A DNA stretch of 64,000 bases from Streptomyces catenulae (GTDB lineage: Bacteria; Actinomycetota; Actinomycetes; Streptomycetales; Streptomycetaceae), in contig NZ_JODY01000007.1 in assembly GCF_000718015.1 (NCBI RefSeq), positions 186,001 to 250,000 of the forward strand. Reading direction: 5' to 3'. Each line of letters begins with the position of its first letter. Position 1 is the stretch's first letter. A program made the translations under genes and the position numbers. Below, in pieces: positions 26,708-35,859 of the stretch. The notes below the pieces were generated by a model. The model ran no database searches and had not been told where the DNA came from. It saw only the letters and a program-made list of their open reading frames with translations.

Positions 26708-26737
26708 TTGATCGATCATCGATCAGGGGCGTATGGT
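26708..26737 (+). promoter_or_regulatory. aceE promoter overlapped by a 17-bp perfect palindrome
   Basis: TTGATC (-35, 26708-26713), 18-base spacer, TATGGT (-10, 26732-26737). The palindrome TGATCGAT-C-ATCGATCA at 26709-26725 covers the -35 and most of the spacer. The position is that of a repressor operator, and the nearest regulator is the FCD GntR protein encoded immediately upstream. Confidence 0.65.
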
Positions 26738-26824
26738 CGCCCGCGGGGCGCGACACCCCTGCCTGCCGAATGCCTGCCGAAAGCATTCCCCTCTGTTCCC
26801 CCACTGTCCGGAAAGGGGCCACCC

Positions 26825-29488
26825 ATGCCCGATCCCGTGCGCCTGCCGTACAGCCAGCTCGACCAGCTCCCGGACCGGGATCCGGAGGAGACGGCCGAGT
26901 GGCGCGAGTCGCTCGACGCCGTCACCGCGGCGGCGGGCCCCCACCGCGCGGCGTACCTGATGCGCCGCGCGGTGGAACACACCGCCGATCCGGCGCTCGC
27001 GCCCCTGGAGACGGACTACGTCAACACCATCCCGACCTCCGCCGAGCCGGAATTCCCCGGCGACGAGGCGATGGAGGCCCGGATCACGGCGTGGAACCGC
27101 TGGAACGCGGCCGCCATGGTCACGCGCGGTTCCCAGCTCGGCCTCGGCGGCCACATCGCCACCTTCGCGTCGGCGGCGTGGCTCTACGAGACCGGCTTCC
27201 AGCACTTCTTCCGCGGCAAGGAGGGCACGGGCAGCGGCGACCAGCTCTACATCCAGGGCCACGCCTCCCCCGGCATCTACGCCCGCGCCTTCCTCGACGG
27301 ACGGCTGAGCGAGGAGCAGCTCGACCGCTTCCGCCAGGAGGCCGGTGGCGACGGTCTGCCGTCCTACCCGCACCCGCGGCGCCTGCCCTGGCTGTGGGAG
27401 TTCCCCACCGTCTCGATGGGCCTGGGCCCGCTCTCCGCCATCTACCAGGCGCGCTTCAACCGCTACCTGGAGCACCGCGGCATCAAGGACACCGCGGACA
27501 GCCATGTCTGGGCGTTCCTCGGCGACGGTGAGATGGACGAGCCCGAGTCGACCGCCGCCCTGGCGCTGGCCGGTCGTGAGGGCCTGGACAACCTCACCTT
27601 CGTCATCAACTGCAACCTGCAGCGGCTGGACGGCCCGGTCCGCCCGAACTTCAAGATCGTTCAGGAGCTGGAGGCGCAGTTCCGCGCCGCCGGCTGGAAC
27701 GTCGTCAAGTCGCTGTGGGGCCGGGCGTGGGACGAGGTCTTCGCGCTCGACACCGACGGCGCGCTGGTGCGCCGCCTGCGCGAGACGCCGGACGCACAGT
27801 TCCAGACGTACGCCACGCGGGACGCCGCCTACATCCGTGAGCACTTCTTCGGTGCCACGCCGGGGCTGCGCGCGCTGGGCGACTCGCTCGACGACGCCAA
27901 GCTGCTGGAGCTGTTCCAGACCTCCCGCGCGGGCCACGAGCCGCGCAAGGTGTACGCGGCGTACCAGGCGGCCCTGGCGCACAAGGGCGCGCCGACCGTC
28001 ATCCTGGCGCAGACCGTCAAGGGCTACACGCTCGGCGCCGGTTTCGAGTCGCGCAACGCCAACCACCAGATGAAGAAGCTCACCGGGCAGGAGTTCCGCG
28101 TCATGCGCGACCTGCTGGAGCTGCCGATCCCGGACAGCGCCCTGGAGGGCGACACCGTTCCGTACTGGCGGCCCGCCGAGGACTCCCCGGAGATGGTCTA
28201 CCTCCGTGAGCGCCGCGCGGCCCTGGACGGCCCGGCGCCCGCCCGCAAGGTGACGCCGAAGCCGCTGCCGATGCCGTCGGAGAAGGCGTTCGACGCGCTG
28301 AAGAAGGGTTCGGGCAGCCAGGAGATCGCCACCACCATGGCGTTCGTCCGGCTGGTCAAGGACCTGATGCGGGACAAGGAGACCGGCAAGCGCTGGGTTC
28401 CGATCGTCCCCGACGAGGCCCGCACCTTCGGCATGGAGTCGCTGTTCCCGTCGGCCGGTCTGTACTCGCCGGTGGGCCAGACCTACGACCCGGTCGACCG
28501 CGACCAGCTCCTGTACTACAAGGAGGCGAAGAACGGCCAGATCCTCAACGAGGGCATCACCGAGGCCGGTTCGCTCGCGGACTTCACCGCCGCCGCCACG
28601 TCGTACGCGACGCACGGCGAGCCGATGATCCCGTTCTACATCTTCTACTCGATGTTCGGCTGGCAGCGGACCGCCGACCAGTTCTGGGCGCTCGCCGACC
28701 AGCTGGGCCGCGGCTTCGTCATCGGCGCGACCGCGGGCCGCACCACCATGACCGGTGAGGGCCTCCAGCACGCCGACGGCCACTCGCACCTGATCGCCTC
28801 CACCAACCCGGCGGCGCTCTCGTACGACCCGGCGTTCGCGTACGAGGTCGCGGTGATCGTCAAGGAGGGGCTGCGCCGGATGTACGGCCCCGACGCCGAG
28901 GACGTCTTCTACTACCTGACGGTCTACAACGAGACCAAGGTGCAGCCGGCCATGCCCGCCGGGCTGGACGAGGCGGCGATCCTGCGGGGTCTGTACCGCT
29001 TCCAGGAGGCGGCGGCCCCGGCCACGGACGCGCCGCGGCTCCAGCTGCTGGCGTCCGGTACCGCCATCCACTGGGCGCTGGACGCGCAGCGGCTGCTCGC
29101 CGAGGACTGGGGCGTGGCCGCGGACGTGTGGTCGGCGCCGTCCTGGACGGAGCTGCGCCGCGAGGCGCTGGAGTGCGACGCCGCCCGGCTCGACGGCGCG
29201 GACCGCGTCCCGTACGTGACCCGTGCGCTTCAGGGCGCGCCCGGTCCCGTGGTGGCGGTCAGCGACTGGATGCGGGCGGTGCCCGACCAGATCGCGCCCT
29301 GGGTCGAGCAGGACTGGACCTCCATCGGTACCGACGGGTTCGGCCTCTCCGACACCCGTGACGCGGCCCGCCGCCACTTCGGGGTGGACCCGCAGTCGGT
29401 GACCGTCCAGGCGCTGGCCGCGCTGGCCCGCCGGGGCGACGTCGCGCCGGAGACGGTCAAGGAGGCCAAGGCGCGCTACGGCCTGTGA
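26825..29488 (+). CDS. aceE: Pyruvate dehydrogenase E1, homodimeric type (AceE)
   Basis: 887-aa thiamin-diphosphate enzyme that decarboxylates pyruvate and acetylates the lipoyl group of E2; the length fits the homodimeric class. The ThDP-Mg motif is [17 protein letters not shown] through [18 protein letters not shown]. Conserved blocks [42 protein letters not shown] and [15 protein letters not shown] are intact. The ATG start at 26825 follows GGAAAGGGGCC. It is preceded by its own promoter/operator and the GntR gene, and uses the E2 and lpdA products encoded just upstream. Confidence 0.97.
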   Translation: MPDPVRLPYSQLDQLPDRDPEETAEWRESLDAVTAAAGPHRAAYLMRRAVEHTADPALAPLETDYVNTIPTSAEPEFPGDEAMEARITAWNRWNAAAMVTRGSQLGLGGHIATFASAAWLYETGFQHFFRGKEGTGSGDQLYIQGHASPGIYARAFLDGRLSEEQLDRFRQEAGGDGLPSYPHPRRLPWLWEFPTVSMGLGPLSAIYQARFNRYLEHRGIKDTADSHVWAFLGDGEMDEPESTAALALAGREGLDNLTFVINCNLQRLDGPVRPNFKIVQELEAQFRAAGWNVVKSLWGRAWDEVFALDTDGALVRRLRETPDAQFQTYATRDAAYIREHFFGATPGLRALGDSLDDAKLLELFQTSRAGHEPRKVYAAYQAALAHKGAPTVILAQTVKGYTLGAGFESRNANHQMKKLTGQEFRVMRDLLELPIPDSALEGDTVPYWRPAEDSPEMVYLRERRAALDGPAPARKVTPKPLPMPSEKAFDALKKGSGSQEIATTMAFVRLVKDLMRDKETGKRWVPIVPDEARTFGMESLFPSAGLYSPVGQTYDPVDRDQLLYYKEAKNGQILNEGITEAGSLADFTAAATSYATHGEPMIPFYIFYSMFGWQRTADQFWALADQLGRGFVIGATAGRTTMTGEGLQHADGHSHLIASTNPAALSYDPAFAYEVAVIVKEGLRRMYGPDAEDVFYYLTVYNETKVQPAMPAGLDEAAILRGLYRFQEAAAPATDAPRLQLLASGTAIHWALDAQRLLAEDWGVAADVWSAPSWTELRREALECDAARLDGADRVPYVTRALQGAPGPVVAVSDWMRAVPDQIAPWVEQDWTSIGTDGFGLSDTRDAARRHFGVDPQSVTVQALAALARRGDVAPETVKEAKARYGL

Positions 29489-29512
29489 TCGGGGGCCGTA
29501 CCGGCCCGTGAT

Positions 29513-29541
29513 CGGGAGCGGGGCGTCCGGCTCCGCTCCCG
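29513..29541 (+). terminator. Terminator after aceE
   Basis: CGGGAGCGG (29513-29521) with CCGCTCCCG (29533-29541), eleven-base loop; a smaller GGGCCG-type hairpin precedes it. Confidence 0.65.
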
Positions 29542-29730
29542 GGCGGTCCGTGGTGCGCCATCCGGCGCCGCGGACCGCTCCCCCTCGCTCCCGTGCGGAG
29601 ATCACCCACCGCGCCCGGGGTCTTCGCACGGGAAACCCTTCCGGCCCGGTCGGCCGCGTCTTCGGGCGCGGCGGGCCGGGCCGTTCGTGGTCGCGGGGGC
29701 GTTGTCGGTGGTGCCCGGCAGGATGGGGTC

Positions 29731-30816
29731 ATGCGTGCTGCCCGGCTGATCAAGATGGTGCTGCTGCTCCAGTCCCGGCCGTCGATGACCGCCGGTGAGC
29801 TGGCCCGGGAGCTGGAGGTCAGCGAGCGCACGGTCGGCCGGGACGTCCTCTCGCTCTCCGAGGCGGGCGTGCCGGTCTACGCCGACCGTGGCCGGGCGGG
29901 CGGCTACCGCCTCCTCGGCGGGTACCGCACCCGGCTGACGGGGCTGGGCCGCAGTGAGGCGGAGACGCTGTTCCTGTCCGGGGTGCCGTCCGCGCTGCGG
30001 GAGCTGGGGCTGGCGGATGCGGCGTCCGCGGCGCGGCTGAAGGTCTCGGCGGCGCTCCTGCCGGAGCTGCGGGAGGCCGCCGCCGGCGCCGCCCAGCGCT
30101 TCCACCTCGACGCCCCGGCCTGGTACCGCAGTCCGCAGACCCCCGCCGAGCTGCCGTCCCTCGCCGAGGCGGTCTGGGACGACCGCCCGGTACGCGCCCG
30201 CTACCGCCGCAAGGACCGCGACGTCGAGCGGGAGTTGGAGCCGTACGGGCTGATCCTGAAGGCGGGCGTCTGGTACGTCGCGGCGTGCGCCCGGCGGGAG
30301 GGGCAGGGGGCGACGGGGGAAGCGGAGGCGGGCGGCGGTGCGCCCGGGCCGCCGGGTTCCCGGGGTGCCTTTGGCACCGCACCGGGGCCGGGGGACGCCG
30401 CGCCGGTCCCCCCGTTCCGTATCTACCGCGTCGACCGTTTCGCCTCCGTGACGGTGGCGGAGGACGGGCACTTCGTGCGGGATCCCGGGTTCGATCTGCC
30501 CGCGTTCTGGGCGGAGCGGGCCGCGCAGTTCGCCAGATCGCTGCTGCGCGAGGAGGTGGTGCTCCGGCTCACGGAGCCCGGGATACGCCGGTTGCCGCAC
30601 GTCACCGAGGCCACCGCGGCACAGGAGGCGGTGGCGGGCGCCCGGGGCCCGGACCCCGGCGGCCGCTGGACGCTCACCCTCGCGGTGGAGAACGCCGAGG
30701 TCGCCTACGCGCAGTTGCTCGGGTTGGGCCCGGAGTGCGAGGTGCTGGCGCCCGGCCCGCTCCGCGACCGCTTCGCGGCGGCGGCCCGCCGGACGGCCGA
30801 GCTGTACGGCGGGTGA
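29731..30816 (+). CDS. WYL-domain transcriptional regulator (DeoR/YafY-like)
   Basis: 361 aa. N-terminal HTH_11 winged helix, residues 1-60: ARLIKMVLLLQSRPSMTAGELARELEVSERTVGRDVLSLSEAG. From about 140 it has the WYL ligand-binding domain: VWDDRPVRARYRRKDR, LEPYGLILKAGVWYVAACAR (the W-Y-V triad) and FRIYRVDRFASVTV. A Gly/Ala-rich insert interrupts the domain at about 190-225. The C-terminal part contains the WCX-like region. Such proteins sense nucleic acids or small ligands. It is convergent with the SDR gene, separated by about 110 bases; control of that gene is possible but unproven. Confidence 0.9.
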   Translation: MRAARLIKMVLLLQSRPSMTAGELARELEVSERTVGRDVLSLSEAGVPVYADRGRAGGYRLLGGYRTRLTGLGRSEAETLFLSGVPSALRELGLADAASAARLKVSAALLPELREAAAGAAQRFHLDAPAWYRSPQTPAELPSLAEAVWDDRPVRARYRRKDRDVERELEPYGLILKAGVWYVAACARREGQGATGEAEAGGGAPGPPGSRGAFGTAPGPGDAAPVPPFRIYRVDRFASVTVAEDGHFVRDPGFDLPAFWAERAAQFARSLLREEVVLRLTEPGIRRLPHVTEATAAQEAVAGARGPDPGGRWTLTLAVENAEVAYAQLLGLGPECEVLAPGPLRDRFAAAARRTAELYGG

Positions 30817-30930
30817 GCGGCGGGCGGCCACCCCTCCGGGCCACGCCCCTCGGCCCCGGTCGTCCGGCCCCGCCCCTCGGCCGCGGTCGTCCGGCCGCCC
30901 GCCGCCCCGCCGCCCGGCCGCCCCGGCCGC

Positions 30931-31872
30931 CTACCGGTAGTCCTCCGCCGTCCCCGCCTTCCCGCCGAGGACGACGTCCTCGAAGTAGCCGAAGCCGTCG
31001 GGGCGGGAGCCGTCCGTGTCGGTGAAGCCGTAGACCTTGGCGAGGTGGCCGCTGGAGAGGGAGTGGCCGCTGAAGCGGGCGCGGTCGGGGTCGGCGGCGA
31101 GGGCGGCGACGGCGCGGCCGACCAGGGCCGGGGATTCGGCCACCGCGAAGTGCGGTTCCTGGGCGACGGCGTCGCGCCAGTTCTCCTCGGTGACGCCGAA
31201 GTGGTCCAGCATCTCCTCGGAGCGCAGGAAGCCGGGGGTGAGCGAGACGACCGTCGCGCCGTACGGGGCCACCTCGGCGGCGAGGCCGAACGCCATGCGG
31301 TGCGGGGCGTTCTTGGCGAGGTCGAAGCAGAGGTTGCCGCGGTAGGCGCGGTTGAAGGCGGCGGTGCCGTCGGTCATGTCGACCAGCAGGCCACCGGGGG
31401 CGCGCAGCAGCAGCGGCAGGGCGTAGTGGCTGGTGATCAGGTGGGTCTCCACGCCGAGGCGGAGCATCCGCAGGCCGTCGGCGAGGTCCAGCTCCCACAG
31501 CGGGGTGTCGAAGCGGAGGAGGTGGTCGCCGCCCCACACGCTGTTGACCAGGACGTCCAACCGGCCCCGCTCCCGGTCGATGCGGGCGACGAGGGCGGCG
31601 ACCCGCTCCGGTTCGAGGTGGTCGCAGGGGACCGCGATGCCGGTGCCGCCCGCGGCGGTGACCCGTTCCGCGGTGCCCTCGATCGTCTCGCCGGGGCGGC
31701 CCACCTCGCTGACGTGGTCCCGGGTGGTGCGGCCGGTGACGTAGACGACCGCCCCCGCCCGGCCCAGCTCCACGGCCATCGCCCGGCCCGCGCCCCGGGT
31801 CGCCCCGGCCACCAGCGCCACCCGGCCCGCCAGGCTTCCCGCGTCCGCCGTGCCGCTTCGTTCCGTCGTCAT
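30931..31872 (-). CDS. SDR-family oxidoreductase with Phe in place of catalytic Tyr
   Basis: 313-aa Rossmann-fold protein. The cofactor motif AGATRGAGRAMAVEL near the N-terminus and TGRTTRD after strand 2 indicate NADP-type binding. The usual YxxxK motif reads FDLAK: Phe183 (TTC codon) and Lys187, so the normal proton-donating Tyr is missing. ATG at 31872 is chosen because GAGGAG lies eight bases upstream; a GTG three codons earlier would abut the ribosome site. The closest relatives I recall are DHRS1-like SDRs. Substrate unknown; the enzyme may be inactive or use another donor. Confidence 0.85.
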   Translation of the reverse strand: MTTERSGTADAGSLAGRVALVAGATRGAGRAMAVELGRAGAVVYVTGRTTRDHVSEVGRPGETIEGTAERVTAAGGTGIAVPCDHLEPERVAALVARIDRERGRLDVLVNSVWGGDHLLRFDTPLWELDLADGLRMLRLGVETHLITSHYALPLLLRAPGGLLVDMTDGTAAFNRAYRGNLCFDLAKNAPHRMAFGLAAEVAPYGATVVSLTPGFLRSEEMLDHFGVTEENWRDAVAQEPHFAVAESPALVGRAVAALAADPDRARFSGHSLSSGHLAKVYGFTDTDGSRPDGFGYFEDVVLGGKAGTAEDYR

Positions 31873-31921
31873 CCGTGCCACTCCTCGCCGTGTGCGTGTC
31901 CGTACACGGCGACCGTGCCAG

Positions 31922-31950
31922 CGATACCGGACATCTTCTGTCAGGTATCG
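31922..31950 (-). promoter_or_regulatory. 29-bp near-perfect palindrome upstream of the SDR gene
   Basis: CGATACCgGACA (31922-31933), TCTTC centre, TGTCaGGTATCG (31939-31950); one mismatched pair. It ends 50 bases before the SDR start, a promoter-range position. The form resembles TetR-type operators, but no TetR gene is in the window; the WYL regulator is the nearest candidate. Confidence 0.55.
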
Positions 31951-32031
31951 GATCGGATCTGCCGGAGTACCGGCGGGACGGGCCTGGGGGCGGGCGGCGG
32001 CCGGTGCGGGAGGGCCGCCGCCCGCCGCGGA

Positions 32032-33999
32032 TCAGCGCCGCATCGCGTGCAGCAGCCCCCCGGAGGGCAGCACCCCGGCGACCTTCACCGGCGCGTTCGC
32101 GGGGACGGCGACGGCGAGGGTGGTGTCGTGCGTGGTGCGGCGCACCGCGCCGGTGACGTCGAGACCGCGCACCGCGGAACTGCCCGCCGCGAGCAGGTAC
32201 CAGTGGCCGGAACCGGCGCGCCAGCGGGTCTCCCCGACGACCTCCGGACCGTACGGGCTGCACGCCGCGGTGTCCCGGGCGCGGCCGACGGTCCGGGCGG
32301 GCCGCGCGGGCCCGGCGGCGGCCTGGTGGAACTGCACGGTGACCCGGCCCGGGCCGCGCCAGGTGTCGGCGCGGCTGCACGTCCAGGTGGCGGCGGCGCC
32401 GCCCTCCGGCAGCCGCTGGCGGGCGTAGACCCAGTTGTTGACCGAGCGGACGCCCGCGCCCCGCTCCTGGCGCAGCGAGCAGGCGGTGCGGGCCCAGCTC
32501 AGCAGCGCCGTGGGGGTGGTCGCCTCGGCCGGGGGCGCGGCGGTGGGCCCGCCGCCGGTGGCCGGGCCGTAGGTGAGGTGGACGGGCGTGAGGTCGCCGA
32601 GGTCGGTCAGCAGGAAGCTGTGCCGGGCGGTGACCCGCGCCGAGGAGTGCAGCCGCGTCACCGGCCACCGTCCGCAGGCGGCGCCCGGCGCGGGCGGTTC
32701 GGCGATGCGGTCGGTGACGCCGTCCGGGGCGACGTGCAGCACCTTCTCGGGGGTGCCGGGCCGCAGCAGGTCGCGGGTGGTGGTGTCGGTGATCCACGGG
32801 GCGATGAGGTAGCGCATCCAGCCGGTGCCGCGCCCGATGACCAACGCCCCGGCGGTCGTCAGATCGGCGTTGTCGACCCGGGCGAACTCCAGCTCCGCGG
32901 GCCGCCCTTCGGGCTCGGCGTACCGCACCAGCCGGTCGCCGTCGTGGAGGACGACCACCGTCACCCCGTCGATCACCCCGCCGTAGAGCAGCCGGGGCGG
33001 CTGGTCCGGCGGCCGGGTGGAGGTGCCGTCGGCGGCGGTGACCCGGACGTCGGGGCCGGGTGCGCCCCAGACCCGCAGGGCGCGCCCGAGGAGCGCGGTG
33101 TCCCCGGCGTACTCGCCCCGCGGCGACCAGGCGGTGAAGTCCACCCGGGAGGTGTCGGCCCAGGCGTCGTCGGGGGCGCGCACCAGCCGCTGCGGGTCCA
33201 GCGCCTGCCGCGCCCGGACGGTGGCCGGATCCGGGCGGGCGGGCGGCGGGGGGCCGTCCGGACCGCCGACCGCGGCGAGCAGCGCCGCACCGGCCGTCAG
33301 CACCGCGGCACCGGCGATCGCCACCCGTCGGCCCTGGCGGCGCCGGAGCAGATCGGTGGGGCGCGCCTGGACGGTGCAGGGGTCGAACTCGCCGGAGTTC
33401 AGCAGCGCGGCGGTCCCCGGGCCGAGGGCGACGGCGGCGCGCTGCGCGGCGCCCGGGTCGGCGACCCCGGCCGCACCGAGGACCGCGACGACCTCGTCCT
33501 CGTCCAGCTCCTCCAGGTGCCACAGGGCGACGGCGGCGCGGGCGGGCGCGTCGAGCGCGGACAGCGCCTGGTCCAGGGCGAGTTCGTCGGCGCCACCGGC
33601 CCGCGGGAAGAGCCGCAGCCCCCACACGACGGGCAGCGGTGAGCGCCAGCGCGGCGGCTTCGCCTGGGCGAGCGCCAGCTCCAGCACCCGCGCGCGGACG
33701 AGCGGATAGCCCGGCTCGGGCCGCGGACCGCGCTGACCGGGCAGGACGGCGCGGGCCCGCTCACGGCTGGTGGACGGCAGCGCGCGCTGGACGATCCCGT
33801 GCGCGGTCAGCACCCGGCGGTGGCGGCCCATCGCGGGCGGCAGGACGAGATGGGCGAGGCGCACCAGGCGCGGGTAGTGCTCGACGATGGCCGCCTCGGC
33901 CCGCTCGACATCGGCGCGGGTTCGTTCGTCCATGGGCATGGCGTGGAAGCGCCCTTCAGGAATGGGGTCTGCCGATCGGGTAGGGGAAGGTACCGCCAT
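32032..33999 (-). CDS. Membrane protein with N-terminal sigma-factor-like domain
   Basis: 655 aa. The ATG at 33999 is chosen because CGGAGGGG lies eight bases upstream; ATGs at 33939 and 33933 are alternatives. Residues about 25-240 resemble an ECF sigma factor: a region-2-like helix set (VEHYPRLVRLAHLVLP) and a region-4-like stretch, LDQALSALDAPARAAVALWHLEELDEDEVVAVLGAAG. One hydrophobic helix follows (VAIAGAAVLTAGAALLAAVGG), then about 380 residues of a predicted beta-rich outside domain with several Trp and Cys. No anti-sigma gene is beside it. It could be a membrane-tethered sigma-like protein, or the sigma fold may have lost promoter binding. Function unknown. Confidence 0.75.
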   Translation of the reverse strand: MAVPSPTRSADPIPEGRFHAMPMDERTRADVERAEAAIVEHYPRLVRLAHLVLPPAMGRHRRVLTAHGIVQRALPSTSRERARAVLPGQRGPRPEPGYPLVRARVLELALAQAKPPRWRSPLPVVWGLRLFPRAGGADELALDQALSALDAPARAAVALWHLEELDEDEVVAVLGAAGVADPGAAQRAAVALGPGTAALLNSGEFDPCTVQARPTDLLRRRQGRRVAIAGAAVLTAGAALLAAVGGPDGPPPPARPDPATVRARQALDPQRLVRAPDDAWADTSRVDFTAWSPRGEYAGDTALLGRALRVWGAPGPDVRVTAADGTSTRPPDQPPRLLYGGVIDGVTVVVLHDGDRLVRYAEPEGRPAELEFARVDNADLTTAGALVIGRGTGWMRYLIAPWITDTTTRDLLRPGTPEKVLHVAPDGVTDRIAEPPAPGAACGRWPVTRLHSSARVTARHSFLLTDLGDLTPVHLTYGPATGGGPTAAPPAEATTPTALLSWARTACSLRQERGAGVRSVNNWVYARQRLPEGGAAATWTCSRADTWRGPGRVTVQFHQAAAGPARPARTVGRARDTAACSPYGPEVVGETRWRAGSGHWYLLAAGSSAVRGLDVTGAVRRTTHDTTLAVAVPANAPVKVAGVLPSGGLLHAMRR

Positions 34000-34090
34000 C
34001 GGGTGCCCCTCCGCTCCCCGTGGCCCACGGAGAGCGGGAGGACCCCCTGGGGCCAGCCTTCCAACGAGTGATTCTTGCACCGGTCACCCG

Positions 34091-34106
34091 GTCGTTGATC
34101 AACAAC
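34091..34106. promoter_or_regulatory. Palindrome between divergent genes
   Basis: GTcGTTGATCAACaAC, 16 bp with one mismatched pair around a perfect GTTGATCAAC core, in the 238-base gap between the sigma-like protein gene (minus) and the DUF4240 gene (plus). Possible operator for either. Confidence 0.4.
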
Positions 34107-34237
34107 TCCGGTGCCCGTACGGCGCGTACACCGCATCCGGGGGCATTCCGCCTGTGCGCGCCCGGGCGCCGCCGCGCGGGTGGCGGCGGGCCGCTCCACA
34201 TGCGTACGGCCCCGCCAGGCCCGATGCTGGAGCGGTG

Positions 34238-34756
34238 ATGGACGAGACGGAGTTCTGGGAGCTGATCGACGCCTCCCGCACGGCCGCCGACGGCGATCCG
34301 GAGGATCAGGCCGACGAGCTGACCGAGCGGCTGCTGGGCCGCGACCCGGAATCCGTCCTGGACTTCGCCCGCCACTTCGAGGCCCGCTACCACCGCGCGT
34401 ACACCTGGGACCTGTGGGCCGCGGCGGCGGTGCTGCTGGACGGCGCGAGCGACGACGTCTTCGACGCGTTCCGCTGCTGGCTGATCGGCCAGGGCCGGGA
34501 GGTCTTCGAGGGCGCCCTGCACGACCCCGACCAACTCGCCGAGCTGCTGGGCGAGTTCGACGAGGAGGCGGACGGTGACGGCGAGGAGCTGGGGTACGCC
34601 GCCGACGACGCCCACGAGCAGCTGACCGGCGCCGAACTGCCCGACCTCGGCCTGCCGCCGCAGCCCGCCGAACCGCTCGGCGGCTATGTCGACGTCGACG
34701 ACGACACGGCCCTGGAGGCCCGGCTGCCCCGGCTGTGGGAGCGCTTTCGCGTGTAG
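34238..34756 (+). CDS. DUF4240 protein, 172 aa
   Basis: Begins MDETEFWELIDASRTAADGDPEDQADELTERLL, the recognisable start of DUF4240, a small all-alpha family widespread in Streptomyces. The central block HFEARYHRAYTWDLWAAAAVLLDGASDDVFDAFRCWLIGQGREVFEGAL is diagnostic. Very acidic, with no membrane segment or signal peptide, so cytoplasmic. GTG at 34235 immediately before the ATG is an alternative start. The epimerase gene follows after 37 bases and may be cotranscribed. Biological role unknown. Confidence 0.88.
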   Translation: MDETEFWELIDASRTAADGDPEDQADELTERLLGRDPESVLDFARHFEARYHRAYTWDLWAAAAVLLDGASDDVFDAFRCWLIGQGREVFEGALHDPDQLAELLGEFDEEADGDGEELGYAADDAHEQLTGAELPDLGLPPQPAEPLGGYVDVDDDTALEARLPRLWERFRV

Positions 34757-34793
34757 ACCGCCCGCGGGCCCGCCCGGCGGGCAGTATGGCGCC

Positions 34794-35675
34794 ATGCGGA
34801 TCGCGATCACCGGCTCGACCGGTCTCATCGGCTCAGCTCTCGTCCGGTCGCTGCGGGCGGACGGGCACTCCCCCGTCCGGCTGGTGCGGCGGCCGCCCGC
34901 GGCACCGGACGAGGTGCGCTGGGATCCGCGCCGTCAGGAGGCGGACCCCCGCGCGCTCGCCGGGTGCGAGGCGGTGGTGCACCTGGCGGGCGCGGGCGTC
35001 GGCGACCACCGCTGGACCGCCGCGTACAAGCGCGAGATCCACGACAGCCGGGTCCACGGCACCGCCGCCCTCGCCGCCGCGCTGGCGTCGCTGGACACCC
35101 CGCCGCGGGTCTTCGTCTGCGGCAGCGCTATCGGCTACTACGGCGACACCGGCAGCCGCCGCACCGACGAGACGGCACCGGCCGGTACGGGGTTCCTGCC
35201 GGAGCTCTGCGTCGACTGGGAGGGCGCGGCGGCGCCCGCCGAGGCGGCCGGGATCCGGACGGCGTTCGCCCGCACCGGCCTGGTGGTGGCCCGCTCCGGC
35301 GGCGCCTGGGGGCGGCTGTTCCCGCTGTTCCGGCTGGGGCTCGGCGGCCGTCTGGGCGACGGCAGCCAGTACTGGAGCTTCATCGCCCTCCACGACCACG
35401 TCGCCGCGCTCCGCCATCTGATCGACGGTGACCTCGCCGGGCCGGTCAACCTCACCGCCCCGGAGCCGGTGACCAACCGTGAGGTGACCGCCGCGATGGG
35501 CCGGGTGCTGCACCGCCCGACGCCGTTCCCGGTTCCGGCGGTGGCCCTGAAGGCGGCGCTGGGCGAGTTCGCCGGGGACGTCCTCGGCAGCCAGCGGGTG
35601 ATCCCGCGGCGGCTGCTGGCGAGCGGCTTCACCTTCGCGTACCCGGGCATCGAGGCGGCCGTCCGGGCGGCGTGA
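34794..35675 (+). CDS. TIGR01777-family NAD-dependent epimerase/dehydratase
   Basis: 293-aa extended-SDR protein. The nucleotide site MRIAITGSTGLIGSALVRSLRADGH is at the very N-terminus. The family block VHLAGAGVGDHRWTAAYKREIHDSRVHGT is complete, and the SDR motif appears as CGSAIGYYGDTG. The C-terminal DUF1731 region (AALGEFAGDVLGSQRVIPRRLLASGFTFAYP) is typical of the cell-division-inhibitor SulA-type TIGR01777 proteins, whose substrate is still unknown. The start is fixed by the Rossmann motif. Confidence 0.93.
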   Translation: MRIAITGSTGLIGSALVRSLRADGHSPVRLVRRPPAAPDEVRWDPRRQEADPRALAGCEAVVHLAGAGVGDHRWTAAYKREIHDSRVHGTAALAAALASLDTPPRVFVCGSAIGYYGDTGSRRTDETAPAGTGFLPELCVDWEGAAAPAEAAGIRTAFARTGLVVARSGGAWGRLFPLFRLGLGGRLGDGSQYWSFIALHDHVAALRHLIDGDLAGPVNLTAPEPVTNREVTAAMGRVLHRPTPFPVPAVALKAALGEFAGDVLGSQRVIPRRLLASGFTFAYPGIEAAVRAA

Positions 35676-35859
35676 GGGCGCCCCCGGCCACCGCCCACCG
35701 GCCGCCGCCCGGCGGGGACCGGCGCCCGTCCCGCTCCGACGCGCCCCGCGCGATCCCTGGCCGCCCACCGCGGCCCGTCCCTAGCGTGCCCCCACACATC
35801 ATCCGGCGTCCCGCGCACCGCCCGGTGCGGGCGGGCGGGACCGATCTGAGGAGGGGCAC

